A DNA stretch of 64,000 bases. Origin: JAJRXR01 sp041987545 (lineage in GTDB: Bacteria > Planctomycetota > Phycisphaerae > Phycisphaerales > UBA1924). How positions within the stretch are numbered: position 1 is the first letter of the stretch; each line of letters starts with the position of its first letter. The notes beneath the pieces are model-generated. The model searched no databases, was not told the origin of the DNA, and worked only from the letters and a program-made list of their open reading frames with translations. A program made the position numbers and the translations under genes. Location: contig JBHIWH010000001.1 of the NCBI GenBank assembly GCA_041987545.1, positions 744,001 through 808,000 on the forward strand, read 5' to 3'. Shown one piece after another: positions 53,915 to 62,721 of the stretch.

Positions 53915-54121
53915 GACCTCGTCCTCTTCGTGAGCGCCGTGTTGGGGTCCCCCCGCTCCTCCCGCGAGGGGGAAGGGATCGTAGGGCCCTATCGGCCGAG
54001 GCCGGGCCCGTCTGGAGCGTGAGCCGGCGGCCCGCCGGGGATCGCGCCCGCGGTCGGTCTACGACCGGATAATGCCCCGTGTTCGGGCGATGTGGACCGC
54101 CGCCGGCGGAGGGCGGTTCGC

Positions 54122-54127
54122 TACACT
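54122..54127 (+). promoter_or_regulatory. -10 box of the methyltransferase gene 54137-55051
   Basis: TACACT nine bases before the ATG, with no Shine-Dalgarno sequence. Confidence 0.38.
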
Positions 54128-54136
54128 CCCGCCCCC

Positions 54137-55051
54137 ATGACCATGATGAGCACCGACCAGACAGCGTCCACGTTCGAGCCCGTCCCCGAGCCCAAGCGGA
54201 TCACCCGGTCCTCTGGGCGGTCCAAGAAGCAGGGCAAGAAGGGCGGGTTCACCGCCGAGACCGCGGACATCCACGAGCTCTACCAGCTCGCCGTCCAGCA
54301 CGTCGAGTCCGAGATCGACTTCGTGGACGAGCAGTTCGAGAAGATCCGCGGGCGGAAGGCCGCCCTGCTGCGCGAGGACTTCTGCGGGACGGGCAACACC
54401 GCCTGCGAGTGGGTCCGCCGGCGGGAGACCAACCGGGCGGTCGGCCTGGACATCGACCAGCCCACCCTCGACTGGGGCCTGGAGCACAACCTCGGCTCGC
54501 TGGACGATGCCCAGCGCGAGCGGGTCCGCCTGATCAACCGGGACGTCCTGAAGCCGGGAGACGCCGTCGGCAACGACGCCGTCCTGGCCATGAACTTCTC
54601 GTACTGGCTCTTCATGACCCGCGAGGCGATGGTCGGGTACTTCAGGAGCGTCCGGGACTCGCTGGTGGACGACGGGCTGTTCTTCCTGGACTTCTACGGC
54701 GGGTACGAGGCCTGCCGCGAGATGACCGAGGACCGCGAGATCGACGAGGGGCCCAAGTCCTTCACCTATGTCTGGGACCAGCACAAGTTCGACCCGATCT
54801 CGGGGCGGATGCGGTGCTACATCCACTTCAAGTTCCCGGACAAGACGAAGATCAAGCACGCGTTCAGCTACGAGTGGCGCCTGTGGACGCTGCCCGAGAT
54901 CCAGGAGCTGCTGGCCGAGGCGGGCTTCAAGAAGGTCACGATCTTCTGGGAGGGCGCCGACGAGGACGGCGAGGGCAACGGCGAGTTCGAGCCCGTCACC
55001 GAGGGCGAGGCGGACCCGTCGTACATCTGCTACCTCGTCGCCGAGAAGTAG
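54137..55051 (+). CDS. class I SAM-dependent methyltransferase
   Basis: 304 residues. After about 40 basic, Lys/Gly/Ser-rich residues the SAM-binding motif I appears as E-D-F-C-G-T-G-N-T-A, with an acidic end of strand 2 at G-L-D-I-D. A charged C-terminus follows. The class I fold is clear but the substrate is unknown. The basic N-terminus hints at nucleic acid or a ribosomal target. The polyprenyl synthase gene follows 53 bases later. Confidence 0.8.
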   Translation: MTMMSTDQTASTFEPVPEPKRITRSSGRSKKQGKKGGFTAETADIHELYQLAVQHVESEIDFVDEQFEKIRGRKAALLREDFCGTGNTACEWVRRRETNRAVGLDIDQPTLDWGLEHNLGSLDDAQRERVRLINRDVLKPGDAVGNDAVLAMNFSYWLFMTREAMVGYFRSVRDSLVDDGLFFLDFYGGYEACREMTEDREIDEGPKSFTYVWDQHKFDPISGRMRCYIHFKFPDKTKIKHAFSYEWRLWTLPEIQELLAEAGFKKVTIFWEGADEDGEGNGEFEPVTEGEADPSYICYLVAEK

Positions 55052-55093
55052 GGCGGCGCCCCGATCCGCGGGGTCGAGATCGCCCCGCGGGCA

Positions 55094-55099
55094 TACGAT
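55094..55099 (+). promoter_or_regulatory. -10 box of the polyprenyl synthase gene, leaderless arrangement
   Basis: TACGAT five bases before the ATG at 55105; no ribosome-binding site. Confidence 0.42.
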
Positions 55100-55104
55100 C
55101 GGGC

Positions 55105-56109
55105 ATGCGAGGCGTGCTGGAAGTCCCCGAGGAGTTGCTGCCGATCCAGGCCCGGATCGAGGAGGCCCTGGAGCGCGTCCAGGTGGCCTTCGACGCGCAG
55201 CTGGCCTCGGAGCTGGCGCCCGTCGCCGAGCTGTGCGAGCACGTCGAGCGGTACCGGGGCAAGATGCTCCGCCCTGTGCTGGCCCTGCTGAGCGGGTGGG
55301 CGGCCGACCCGGCGCGAGAGGAGACGGGGGTGGACCTGATCCGCCTGGCCGCGGTCTGCGAGATGGTGCACATGGCGACGCTCGTGCACGACGACGTGCT
55401 CGACGAGGCCGACGTCCGCCGCCGGGGGGCGACGATCAACCACCTCCGGGGCAACGAGGCGGCCGTCATCCTCGGCGACTACCTGATCGCGGGCGCCTAC
55501 GCCCTGTGCGCCTCGATCGGCAGGCCCGAGGTCGACCTGCGGATCGCGCGGGTCTCGATGGACGTGTGCGCCGGCGAGCTGCTCCAGCTCAGCCACGGCG
55601 AGGACTGGTCCCTCGACGAGCCGACCTACTTCCAGATCGTCGCCCGCAAGACCGGCGCCCTCATCGGCGTCTCGTGCGAGCTGGGCGCCCGGGTCCGCGG
55701 CGCCGACGCGGCGCTGGGCGACCGGCTCTACCAGGCGGGCGTGGACCTGGGCGTCGCGTTCCAGATCCGCGACGACGTGCTCGACCTGGCGGGGCGCGAG
55801 GACACGGTCGGCAAGAGCGTGGGCAAGGACATCGAGAAGGGCAAGCTCACGCTGCCCGTGATCCACCACCTGGCGGCGTGCGACGCGGGTCGGCGCGCGG
55901 GCGTGCTGGCGCTGCTCGAGCGTGGGGACGACGAGGCCCGGGCGAGCCTGCTCGCGGGCGTGCGGGAGACCGGGTCGATCGAGTACGCCGAGGGCGTGGG
56001 CGCCGAGCGCGTCGAGCGGGCCCGGGCCGCGATCGCCGGGCTGGCGAGCTCGCCCGCGCGGGAGATGCTCGATCGGCTGGCGAGTGCCGTGATGGACCGC
56101 TCCTACTAG
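55105..56109 (+). CDS. polyprenyl diphosphate synthase (trans-type)
   Basis: 334 residues, all-helical prenyltransferase. It has the first Asp-rich motif H-D-D-V-L-D-E-A-D with R-R-R-G after it, and the second Q-I-R-D-D-V-L-D. It chains isopentenyl diphosphate units onto allylic primers, most likely to make the side chain of menaquinone. The residue before the first motif is Val, not a bulky aromatic, which fits long-chain products. Whether octa- or nonaprenyl cannot be decided here. Confidence 0.93.
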   Translation: MRGVLEVPEELLPIQARIEEALERVQVAFDAQLASELAPVAELCEHVERYRGKMLRPVLALLSGWAADPAREETGVDLIRLAAVCEMVHMATLVHDDVLDEADVRRRGATINHLRGNEAAVILGDYLIAGAYALCASIGRPEVDLRIARVSMDVCAGELLQLSHGEDWSLDEPTYFQIVARKTGALIGVSCELGARVRGADAALGDRLYQAGVDLGVAFQIRDDVLDLAGREDTVGKSVGKDIEKGKLTLPVIHHLAACDAGRRAGVLALLERGDDEARASLLAGVRETGSIEYAEGVGAERVERARAAIAGLASSPAREMLDRLASAVMDRSY

Positions 56110-56205
56110 CCGCTGGCGTGCCAGAGCGACAGACGCCGCCCGGGGGGCAAAGGGGGGGTTGCCACACCCGAGCGGCGCCACAAGTTCATCGGCTGTGCGG
56201 GGCGT

Positions 56206-56859
56206 CTACCGGCGGCGCCTCGAGGCGAGGAGCAGGCCGGCGAGCACGGGCGCCGCGGTCGCGGGCGCCGGCGTCGTCGCGACGTTGTCCAGGTCGAAGC
56301 CGACGACCGAGCCGTCCGGCAGCCCGTCGGGCGGCAGGACGAGCACCTGCAGGTTGCCCACGTCGGCCATGACGCCGGCGAAGAAGCCGAAGCCCGGGGC
56401 GCCCTCGGGGATGTACAGCGGGCTGCCGGGGTTCAGGTCGAACGTGAGCGTCTGCCAGTCGCCCGCGAAGACGGGGCCGCCCGAGAGGACGACGAAGGCG
56501 GGGGAGTTGTTGGCGTTGGCCACGCGGAGTGCGAAGGCGAGGGGCGAGGCCGAGAAGTCGTGGCGGATGTCGAAGCTGATGGTGTCGATGCCGGCGGTGA
56601 GGTAGTCGCCAACGAACGCGTCGCCCGAGGCGTCGAAGTCGTCGTGCCCGCGGAAGAGCGTGAGGCCGAACTCTCCGGCGGTGGAGACGTCGGCGCTGGC
56701 GGAGATGAAGCCCGAGGCGTCGTAGGCCGCGGGGTTGAACGAGCCGTTGAGCCAGTTGGAGGCGTCGGCGTCGAAGGTCTCTGTGAAGGGTCCAACGCCA
56801 GCGAGGGCGGGGGCGGAGGCGGCGAGGGCCGCGACGAGGGCGGTAGTCTGGGTACGCAT
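56206..56859 (-). CDS. secreted protein with PEP-CTERM-like sorting tail
   Basis: 217 residues. Signal peptide ends S-A-P-A-L-A-G. The body is a beta-rich jelly-roll-like domain (F-T-E-T-F-D-A-D-A-S-N-W, later S-F-D-I-R-H-D-F). The C-terminus has the three-part PEP-CTERM layout: P-A-P-A-T in place of P-E-P, a hydrophobic helix (V-L-A-G-L-L-L-A) and R-R-R-R. Such tails are processed by exosortase. AGGAGAG before the ATG at 56859. Confidence 0.78.
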   Translation of the reverse strand: MRTQTTALVAALAASAPALAGVGPFTETFDADASNWLNGSFNPAAYDASGFISASADVSTAGEFGLTLFRGHDDFDASGDAFVGDYLTAGIDTISFDIRHDFSASPLAFALRVANANNSPAFVVLSGGPVFAGDWQTLTFDLNPGSPLYIPEGAPGFGFFAGVMADVGNLQVLVLPPDGLPDGSVVGFDLDNVATTPAPATAAPVLAGLLLASRRRR

Positions 56860-56917
56860 CGGTCTCTCCTGGAGGTCAGTCTGCGCCGCGGGAGGCGGCG
56901 CTGTCATGGATTCTGGA

Positions 56918-57970
56918 TCACCCGCCCGCCGCGTCGGCGAAGGCGGTGAGGAAGGCGAGGACGTCGGAGAAGTCGAGCGCGCAGGGCTCGGCCAGGTCGG
57001 CCGCGGGGTCGCCCGCGCCGAAGTCCGACAGGAACGCGAGCACGTCGGAGAAGTCCGCCCCGCCCAGCCCGTCGTAGTTGCCGGGCGAGCCGACGCGGAC
57101 CGTCAGCTCAAGCCTCGGCGTCTGGCCCAGCAGCTGGGCGATCACGTTGTCGCCCGTCTTGAAGAAGGGGTAGAGCACGTCGCCTGTACCCCCGCCGGGC
57201 CCGCCGGTCGCCAGGTGCATCGAGCTGACGGCCAGGTTCAGCCGGCCGTCGGCCAGCGAGCGGCGCACGAACGCGATGCCCTCGGCGTCGCACCGGTCCA
57301 GGTCGATCGTCACCACGCTCTCGGCCGGCACGAGGTCGCCCGGGCTCACGCCCTCGATCACGCCGACTCCCAGCGGCGCCGGGTCGAACCGCTCCTTGAC
57401 GTTGTTGGAGATGTCGAACGCGACGCCGTCGTCGAAGTTGGCGGCGAAGATGTTGCGGGCGCCCTGCGCGGGCGGGACCACCGGCGCCCCGCCGAAGGGC
57501 GAGAACTCGGTCCACGTGAAGACGTCGAACCCGTTGCGGTACCCGACGCCGAACATCGTGATCGCCCGCCCGGGGTCGGCGTCCTGCACGTACTCGGCGT
57601 CGGCCTCGGCCAGAAGCGTCGTGTACGCGTCGGGCGTCGTGTCGTAGCGGAACTCCTGGTCGTTGTCGATGACCAGCGTGAGCCGCGCCGAGATCACCTG
57701 GTACTCGCCGGGGATGAGCCCGGCCGGGATCACGCCGCCCGTGTCGAACGAGACGATGAGCTGCGCGTCGCGGTCGTCGAACCCAGGCCCCTCGGCGGCC
57801 GCGGAGAACGTGGACGCGATCGCCCGCGTGCCCGGCGTGCCGTTGAACGGGTACGACCAGCGGTCCCCATCGGGCGTGTCGGCCGTGAACTCGATCACCT
57901 GGGCCCCGGCGCCCGAGGTCAGGGCGGCGAGGACGAGCGCGTAAGTCCCTGTCGTTACGGTGGTCTGCAC
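56918..57970 (-). CDS. secreted protein with C-terminal GC-type dockerin-like modules
   Basis: 350 residues. Signal peptide ends G-A-G-A-Q. The middle is beta-rich, of unknown family. Two D-F-S-D-V-L-A-F-L modules close the protein, but it ends D-A-A-G-G rather than G-C-P, so this tail has lost the usual terminal Cys-Pro. It is divergent from the prepilin-like gene, with a perfect 19-bp palindrome between them, so expression may be metal-controlled if that site is a Fur-type operator. Confidence 0.8.
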   Translation of the reverse strand: MQTTVTTGTYALVLAALTSGAGAQVIEFTADTPDGDRWSYPFNGTPGTRAIASTFSAAAEGPGFDDRDAQLIVSFDTGGVIPAGLIPGEYQVISARLTLVIDNDQEFRYDTTPDAYTTLLAEADAEYVQDADPGRAITMFGVGYRNGFDVFTWTEFSPFGGAPVVPPAQGARNIFAANFDDGVAFDISNNVKERFDPAPLGVGVIEGVSPGDLVPAESVVTIDLDRCDAEGIAFVRRSLADGRLNLAVSSMHLATGGPGGGTGDVLYPFFKTGDNVIAQLLGQTPRLELTVRVGSPGNYDGLGGADFSDVLAFLSDFGAGDPAADLAEPCALDFSDVLAFLTAFADAAGG

Positions 57971-58059
57971 GGTTCTGGCCTCCGCGGCGGGCGTGGTGGG
58001 GTCGTTCCGGCCTCCCGCCGCTGGACACGACGCGCCCGGGCGGGAAGAATCGGGGGAGT

Positions 58060-58078
58060 ATTGAGACTGAGTCTCAAT
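58060..58078. promoter_or_regulatory. Fur-type palindromic operator candidate
   Basis: A perfect 19-bp palindrome with 9-1-9 layout, ATTGAGACT-G-AGTCTCAAT, centred at 58069. Its core is the 7-1-7 arrangement of Fur-family boxes (TGAGACT-G-AGTCTCA). It lies between divergent genes, 90 bases from one start and 60 from the other, in a G+C-rich region where such A/T-rich symmetry is unlikely by chance. Confidence 0.65.
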
Positions 58079-58137
58079 CGCGTCAAGCGGCGGGCGAGCA
58101 ATTTCGTCCGCCAGACCCTGATTGCGGGATTCGCCCG

Positions 58138-59052
58138 ATGCCCGACCCAGCCCCGCGGCCGCGCGCCTTCACGCTCATCGAGCTGCTGGTGGTCATCGCG
58201 ATCATCGCGCTGCTGATCGGGATCCTGCTGCCCGCGCTCGGGCGGGCCAGGGCCTGCGTCTCGCGGACGCGCGAGCTGGCGGCGGCCCAGCAGCTCATGA
58301 TCGCCTACACGATGTACGCTGACGACTCGGGCGACGCGCTGCTCATCGGGTACGCGGCCCAGGGCCACGTCTCGGGCCGGAACGCGCCCGTCAACGATTT
58401 CGGCGAGCCCGTGGGCGGCGACGCGCCCGGCTTCGAGGGCTGGGAGATGCGGAAGCGCTACCCCTGGCGCCTCGCGCCCACGTTCGACTACAACTGGTCG
58501 GGCCTCTACAGCGACGAGGACCGCCTGGCCGAGGCCAGGGCGAGCGATGTCTACGGCTACGAGTACGTGGTCAGTCTCTTCCCCTCGTTCGGGATCAACG
58601 CCCGGTTCGTCGGGGGCGACGCAGCGCCCGACGCCTATACGTTCCGGAGCGATGGCAGCCGTCACCAGCAGGGCAAGGCGCTGTTCGGCGACTTCTTCGT
58701 CCGCCGCCTGAGCGCCGTCCGGCGCCCGGACACGCTGCTCGCCTTCGCGAGCGCCCGCGCACAGGACGACGCGGCGACCACGGGCGACTCCCGTCCCGAG
58801 GGGTACTTCCGCGTCAACCCGCCCCGCTTCGTCGAGGACCAGGGGCGGCTCTGGGACGAGCAGTACGAGCCCGACGCGCCCCAGCCGGGGAACAACTCGG
58901 GATTCGTCTCCCTCCGGCATCTCGGGGCGGCGGTCACGGGCATGCTCGACGGGCACGCCGAGGCGATGGACTGGGAGCAGCTCAACGACATGCGGCACTG
59001 GGCCAACGGCGCCGACCGCCCGGACTGGTCGCTCGAGCCCAACCTGCCCTAG
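58138..59052 (+). CDS. type II prepilin-like protein with H-X9-DG tail motif
   Basis: 304 residues. The N-terminus carries the prepilin cleavage/methylation motif (A-F-T-L-I-E-L-L-V-V-I-A-I-I-A-L-L), so it should be cut by prepilin peptidase and assembled in pseudopilus-like fibres. Near the C-terminus the H-x9-D-G motif (H-L-G-A-A-V-T-G-M-L-D-G) marks the large planctomycete H-X9-DG family. Family members are numerous and their role is not known. No pilus machinery is nearby. Confidence 0.9.
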   Translation: MPDPAPRPRAFTLIELLVVIAIIALLIGILLPALGRARACVSRTRELAAAQQLMIAYTMYADDSGDALLIGYAAQGHVSGRNAPVNDFGEPVGGDAPGFEGWEMRKRYPWRLAPTFDYNWSGLYSDEDRLAEARASDVYGYEYVVSLFPSFGINARFVGGDAAPDAYTFRSDGSRHQQGKALFGDFFVRRLSAVRRPDTLLAFASARAQDDAATTGDSRPEGYFRVNPPRFVEDQGRLWDEQYEPDAPQPGNNSGFVSLRHLGAAVTGMLDGHAEAMDWEQLNDMRHWANGADRPDWSLEPNLP

Positions 59053-59085
59053 CCGGCCGGCGGGCATCGGCGCCCGGCGCTCCGC

Positions 59086-59091
59086 TATCCT
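59086..59091 (+). promoter_or_regulatory. -10 box of tyrS
   Basis: TATCCT eight bases before the ATG at 59100; no ribosome-binding site. Confidence 0.38.
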
Positions 59092-59099
59092 TGCCCCCC

Positions 59100-60419
59100 A
59101 TGCCCGAGGCGCGAGATTTTCTGGACGAGCTGGAGTGGCGCGGCCTGCTCAAGGACGCGACCGACCGCCAGGGCCTGGCCGAGCATTTCTCGACCGGCTC
59201 GCGCCGGATCTACGCCGGCTTCGACCCGTCCGCCGACTCCCTGACCATCGGCAACCTGATCCCGATCACGGTCCTGGCCCACGCCAGGCAGGCCGGGCAC
59301 GAGGTGGTCGTGCTGATGGGCGGGGGGACGGGGCTGATCGGGGACCCGTCGGGCAAGTCGGCCGAGCGGATGCTGCTGACCGAGGAGACGGTGGCGCATC
59401 ACGTGCAGTGCCAGCGGCCGATCTTCGAGTCGGTGCTGGGCAATGTCGAGGGGCCCGAGTTCCGGATCGTCAACAACGCGGACTGGCTGACCAAGCTCGG
59501 GTACATCGAGGTGCTGCGGGACGTGGGCAAGCATTTCAGCGTGAACATGATGATCCAGAAGGACTCGGTCAAGTCCCGCCTCGAGGACCGCGAGCAGGGG
59601 ATTAGCTACACCGAGTTCAGCTACATGATCCTGCAGGGCTACGACTTCCTGCACCTGCACCGCGAGCTGGGCGTGAGTGTCCAGTGCGGCGGGTCGGACC
59701 AGTACGGGAACATCATCGTCGGCGCGGACCTGATCCGGCGGGCCGCCGAGGGTGGGGAGCACACCGCGTTCGGCTTCGTGGCGCCCCTCGTCACCAAGGC
59801 CGACGGCGGCAAGTTCGGCAAGACCGAGTCGGGCGCCGTCTGGCTGACCGCGGCGCGGACGAGCCCCTACGCCTACTACCAGTTCTGGCTCAACGCCTCG
59901 GACGACGACGTCGGCCCGCCACAGGCCGACGGGCGTGGCGGGTGGCTCCGCAAGTTCACGCTCCTGCCCCGGGACGAGATCGAGTCTGTCGAGCGCGAGC
60001 ACGCCGACGCCCCCGGCAAGCGGCTGGCCCAGCGGACCCTGGCCCGCGAGGCGACGCGGCTGCTGCACGGCGACGAAGAAATGCAGCAGGCCGAGGCCGC
60101 GGGCAAAGCCCTGTTCTCCGGCGAGATCGCGGGCCTGCCCGAGGCGACGCTGCGGGACGTCTTCGCCGAGGTTCCCTCCAGCGAGCATGCCAAGGCGACT
60201 CTGGCCGGCGAGGGCGCCGACCTGGTCGAGCTGCTCGTCGAGACCGGGCTGGCCAAGTCCAAGCGCGAGGCGCGGGAGTTCATCGCCAACGGCTCGGTCT
60301 CGGTCAACGGCGAGCCGGCGGGGGAAGGCCGGCGCCTGACCGAGGGCGACCTGCTGCACGGCTCGATGGCCGCCCTCCGCCGGGGTAAGAAGGCCTGGCA
60401 CGTGACCCGCTGGGCCTGA
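59100..60419 (+). CDS. tyrS: tyrosyl-tRNA synthetase
   Basis: 439 residues, class Ic synthetase. Y-A-G-F-D-P-S-A-D-S-L-T-I-G-N is the N-terminal signature with the HIGH equivalent. G-S-D-Q-Y-G-N and the KMSKS equivalent K-F-G-K-T complete the active site, and a C-terminal S4-like RNA-binding domain (S-K-R-E-A-R-E-F-I) follows. It charges tRNA-Tyr. K-F-G-K-T is the normal form for the bacterial enzyme. Confidence 0.97.
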   Translation: MPEARDFLDELEWRGLLKDATDRQGLAEHFSTGSRRIYAGFDPSADSLTIGNLIPITVLAHARQAGHEVVVLMGGGTGLIGDPSGKSAERMLLTEETVAHHVQCQRPIFESVLGNVEGPEFRIVNNADWLTKLGYIEVLRDVGKHFSVNMMIQKDSVKSRLEDREQGISYTEFSYMILQGYDFLHLHRELGVSVQCGGSDQYGNIIVGADLIRRAAEGGEHTAFGFVAPLVTKADGGKFGKTESGAVWLTAARTSPYAYYQFWLNASDDDVGPPQADGRGGWLRKFTLLPRDEIESVEREHADAPGKRLAQRTLAREATRLLHGDEEMQQAEAAGKALFSGEIAGLPEATLRDVFAEVPSSEHAKATLAGEGADLVELLVETGLAKSKREAREFIANGSVSVNGEPAGEGRRLTEGDLLHGSMAALRRGKKAWHVTRWA

Positions 60420-60568
60420 GAAACCGGCCGGACGCGGGCGTAAACGCCCGTCCGAAAAGGGCTTCCATTCTGGGAGGGCTTCTGGGATACTGGGCTGGTT
60501 CCGGGGATGGCGGCGTCTGCCCGCCGCGTCTGTGAGCACGCGCCGCCTGGTTCGCAGGAGGCGTGCCG

Positions 60569-61009
60569 ATGCACCAGATCCGCGAGTTGTTGGCGACCAA
60601 GGGCGGGGGCGTGCGGTCCGTGCCGGGCGAGTGCTCGGTGCTGGACGCGGCGCAGGCGATGAACGAGGCGAGGATCGGCGCCGTCGTCGTGCTCGACAGG
60701 GGCAGGATGGTCGGCATCCTGACCGAGCGCGACGTCATGACACGGGTCGTCGCGGCCGGGCGGGACCCGGCGCGGACGAAGGTCACGCAGGTCATGACCA
60801 GCCCCGTCCTGACGTGCGCTCCGGAGACCAGCCTGAGCGAGGCGCGGGGCGTGATGCGGGGCAAGCGGATCAGGCACCTGCCCGTCGCGGCGGGCGAGGA
60901 GATCGTCGGCATGGTCTCGATCGGCGACCTGAACCTGTGCGAGAACGAGCAGCTCTCCGCGACGATCCGCCACATGGAGGCCTACATCGCCGGCGAGATG
61001 GCGCTGTAG
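60569..61009 (+). CDS. CBS-domain pair protein
   Basis: 146 residues, almost entirely two CBS domains (first ending I-L-T-E-R-D-V-M, second with R-H-L-P-V and V-G-M-V-S-I-G-D-L). Such pairs bind adenine nucleotides and act as energy sensors. AGGAGG seven bases before the ATG at 60569 rules out the upstream GTG. The partner is unknown. It is convergent with the oxidoreductase gene. Confidence 0.9.
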   Translation: MHQIRELLATKGGGVRSVPGECSVLDAAQAMNEARIGAVVVLDRGRMVGILTERDVMTRVVAAGRDPARTKVTQVMTSPVLTCAPETSLSEARGVMRGKRIRHLPVAAGEEIVGMVSIGDLNLCENEQLSATIRHMEAYIAGEMAL

Positions 61010-61027
61010 GGCCTGGCGAGGTCTCGC

Positions 61028-62071
61028 CTAGGCGCCGACGACGAGCTTGCGGAACATCGCGGGCGATTCGCCCTGTCCGGTGCGCGCGCTGAGCAGCGCC
61101 GCCTGGGCCATGGCCAGCAGCGCCTCGTGGTCGATCGGGGGTGGGGGAGACGAGGCGCCGACGAGTGCCAGGATCGCGTCGGCGATGGCGGCGACCTCGG
61201 GCGTCAGGCCCAGCTCGTCCAGCGAGGGCTCGACCCGCTGCGTGTCGAAGACCTCGCCCGCGGGGTTCGCCCAGGCCAGCGAGTCCTCGTCGATCGTCAA
61301 CCGCCCCTCGACGCCGAAGATTGAGAGCGACCGCTCCCAGCGGGGCGCCTGGTCGCTGACCAGGGCGGTCGCGGCGCGTCCGTCGGCGAAGCGGCAGTTG
61401 ATCGTCAGGTCGCCGTGCAGGTCACGCAGCGAATCGCCCGGCGCCGCGTGCACGCCCGAGGCGTTGGGCCCGACGTACACCGCGTCGATCGTCTCGGGCG
61501 CGCCCATCAGCGCGTGCACGAGGTCCATCGCATCGAGCAGGCGGGCGGCCAGCGACCCGTGCTCGACGCGGCAGACCGACTCGACCTGAAGCACCCGGAT
61601 CCGCCCGAACGCGTCGAGCGCGTCGGCGGCGAGGCGCATGGCCCGCCCCTGGCGCAGCCGTGGCAACAACTGCACCGCATCGATCGGACGCACGCCGTGC
61701 TGGGCGCGGGTCCAGTCTCCCGAGCCCAGCTCGAGCACGCCGCCCGGGATCGGCTCGAGCGTGGCGACGATCGCGCCGCGGGCGCGGGCGGACTCGATGG
61801 CCGCCGCGTCCCGCGAGCCGGCGGCGCCGAACTCGCCCGGCGACGCGATCAGCACCAGGTCCGCCTCGCCCGAGGCCAGGGCGGCGCGCAGATCGCTGGC
61901 GGGTTCCGTGCCGAGTTCGCCCGCGACGGCGCCGGCGCGGCCCTTCTCCGGGCTGCCGGCGGCGATCAGGTCCAGACCCGCCGCGTCACGGACCGCGGCG
62001 ATCAGGTCCGCCTGGGCCGGCCCCAGCCAGGCGATGGTCCGGCAATCGGGCTGATCTGGGGCGTTTCCCAC
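61028..62071 (-). CDS. Gfo/Idh/MocA-family oxidoreductase-like protein
   Basis: 347 residues from a GTG at 62071. An N-terminal Rossmann-type domain (A-W-L-G-P-A-Q-A-D-L, V-L-I-A-S-P-G) is followed by a C-terminal alpha/beta domain typical of the family (G-E-V-F-D-T-Q-R-V near the end). The usual G-x-G-x-x-G is degenerate at the N-terminus, and the catalytic Lys motif E-K-P is replaced by L-E-P, so it may be inactive or altered. The frame is open upstream but that part overlaps rnpB, so it is not coding. The start is therefore uncertain. Confidence 0.72.
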   Translation of the reverse strand: MGNAPDQPDCRTIAWLGPAQADLIAAVRDAAGLDLIAAGSPEKGRAGAVAGELGTEPASDLRAALASGEADLVLIASPGEFGAAGSRDAAAIESARARGAIVATLEPIPGGVLELGSGDWTRAQHGVRPIDAVQLLPRLRQGRAMRLAADALDAFGRIRVLQVESVCRVEHGSLAARLLDAMDLVHALMGAPETIDAVYVGPNASGVHAAPGDSLRDLHGDLTINCRFADGRAATALVSDQAPRWERSLSIFGVEGRLTIDEDSLAWANPAGEVFDTQRVEPSLDELGLTPEVAAIADAILALVGASSPPPPIDHEALLAMAQAALLSARTGQGESPAMFRKLVVGA

Positions 62072-62134
62072 GGGCGTCGATCGTACTGGAGGGGGCGGGC
62101 CCCCGCATGCGAAACCCGGTTCGTGGGCCGGGCG

Positions 62135-62140
62135 TACGAT
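62135..62140 (+). promoter_or_regulatory. -10 box of rnpB
   Basis: TACGAT about seven bases before the predicted 5' end of RNase P RNA. No strong -35 box was seen. Confidence 0.45.
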
Positions 62141-62145
62141 CGGTC

Positions 62146-62615
<470 letters not shown>

Positions 62616-62623
62616 TCGCGAAC

Positions 62624-62661
62624 GCGGGCCCCGGGGACGACCCGGGGCCCGCGGCCTTTTT
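62624..62661 (+). terminator. terminator of rnpB
   Basis: A 12-bp perfect G+C stem (62624-62635 with 62641-62652), GACGA loop region, then TTTTT at 62657-62661. Confidence 0.92.
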
Positions 62662-62721
62662 GCTTCGGGCACAATCCGTGAACCGCACAGGCCGCGGACG
62701 CGACCCTTGCCCGGAGGTCCG

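Noticed and set aside
54079..56109. A 676-codon fusion of methyltransferase and polyprenyl synthase
   Set aside because: The two proteins are in different frames; the synthase frame merely stays open across the methyltransferase gene. Each has its own start.
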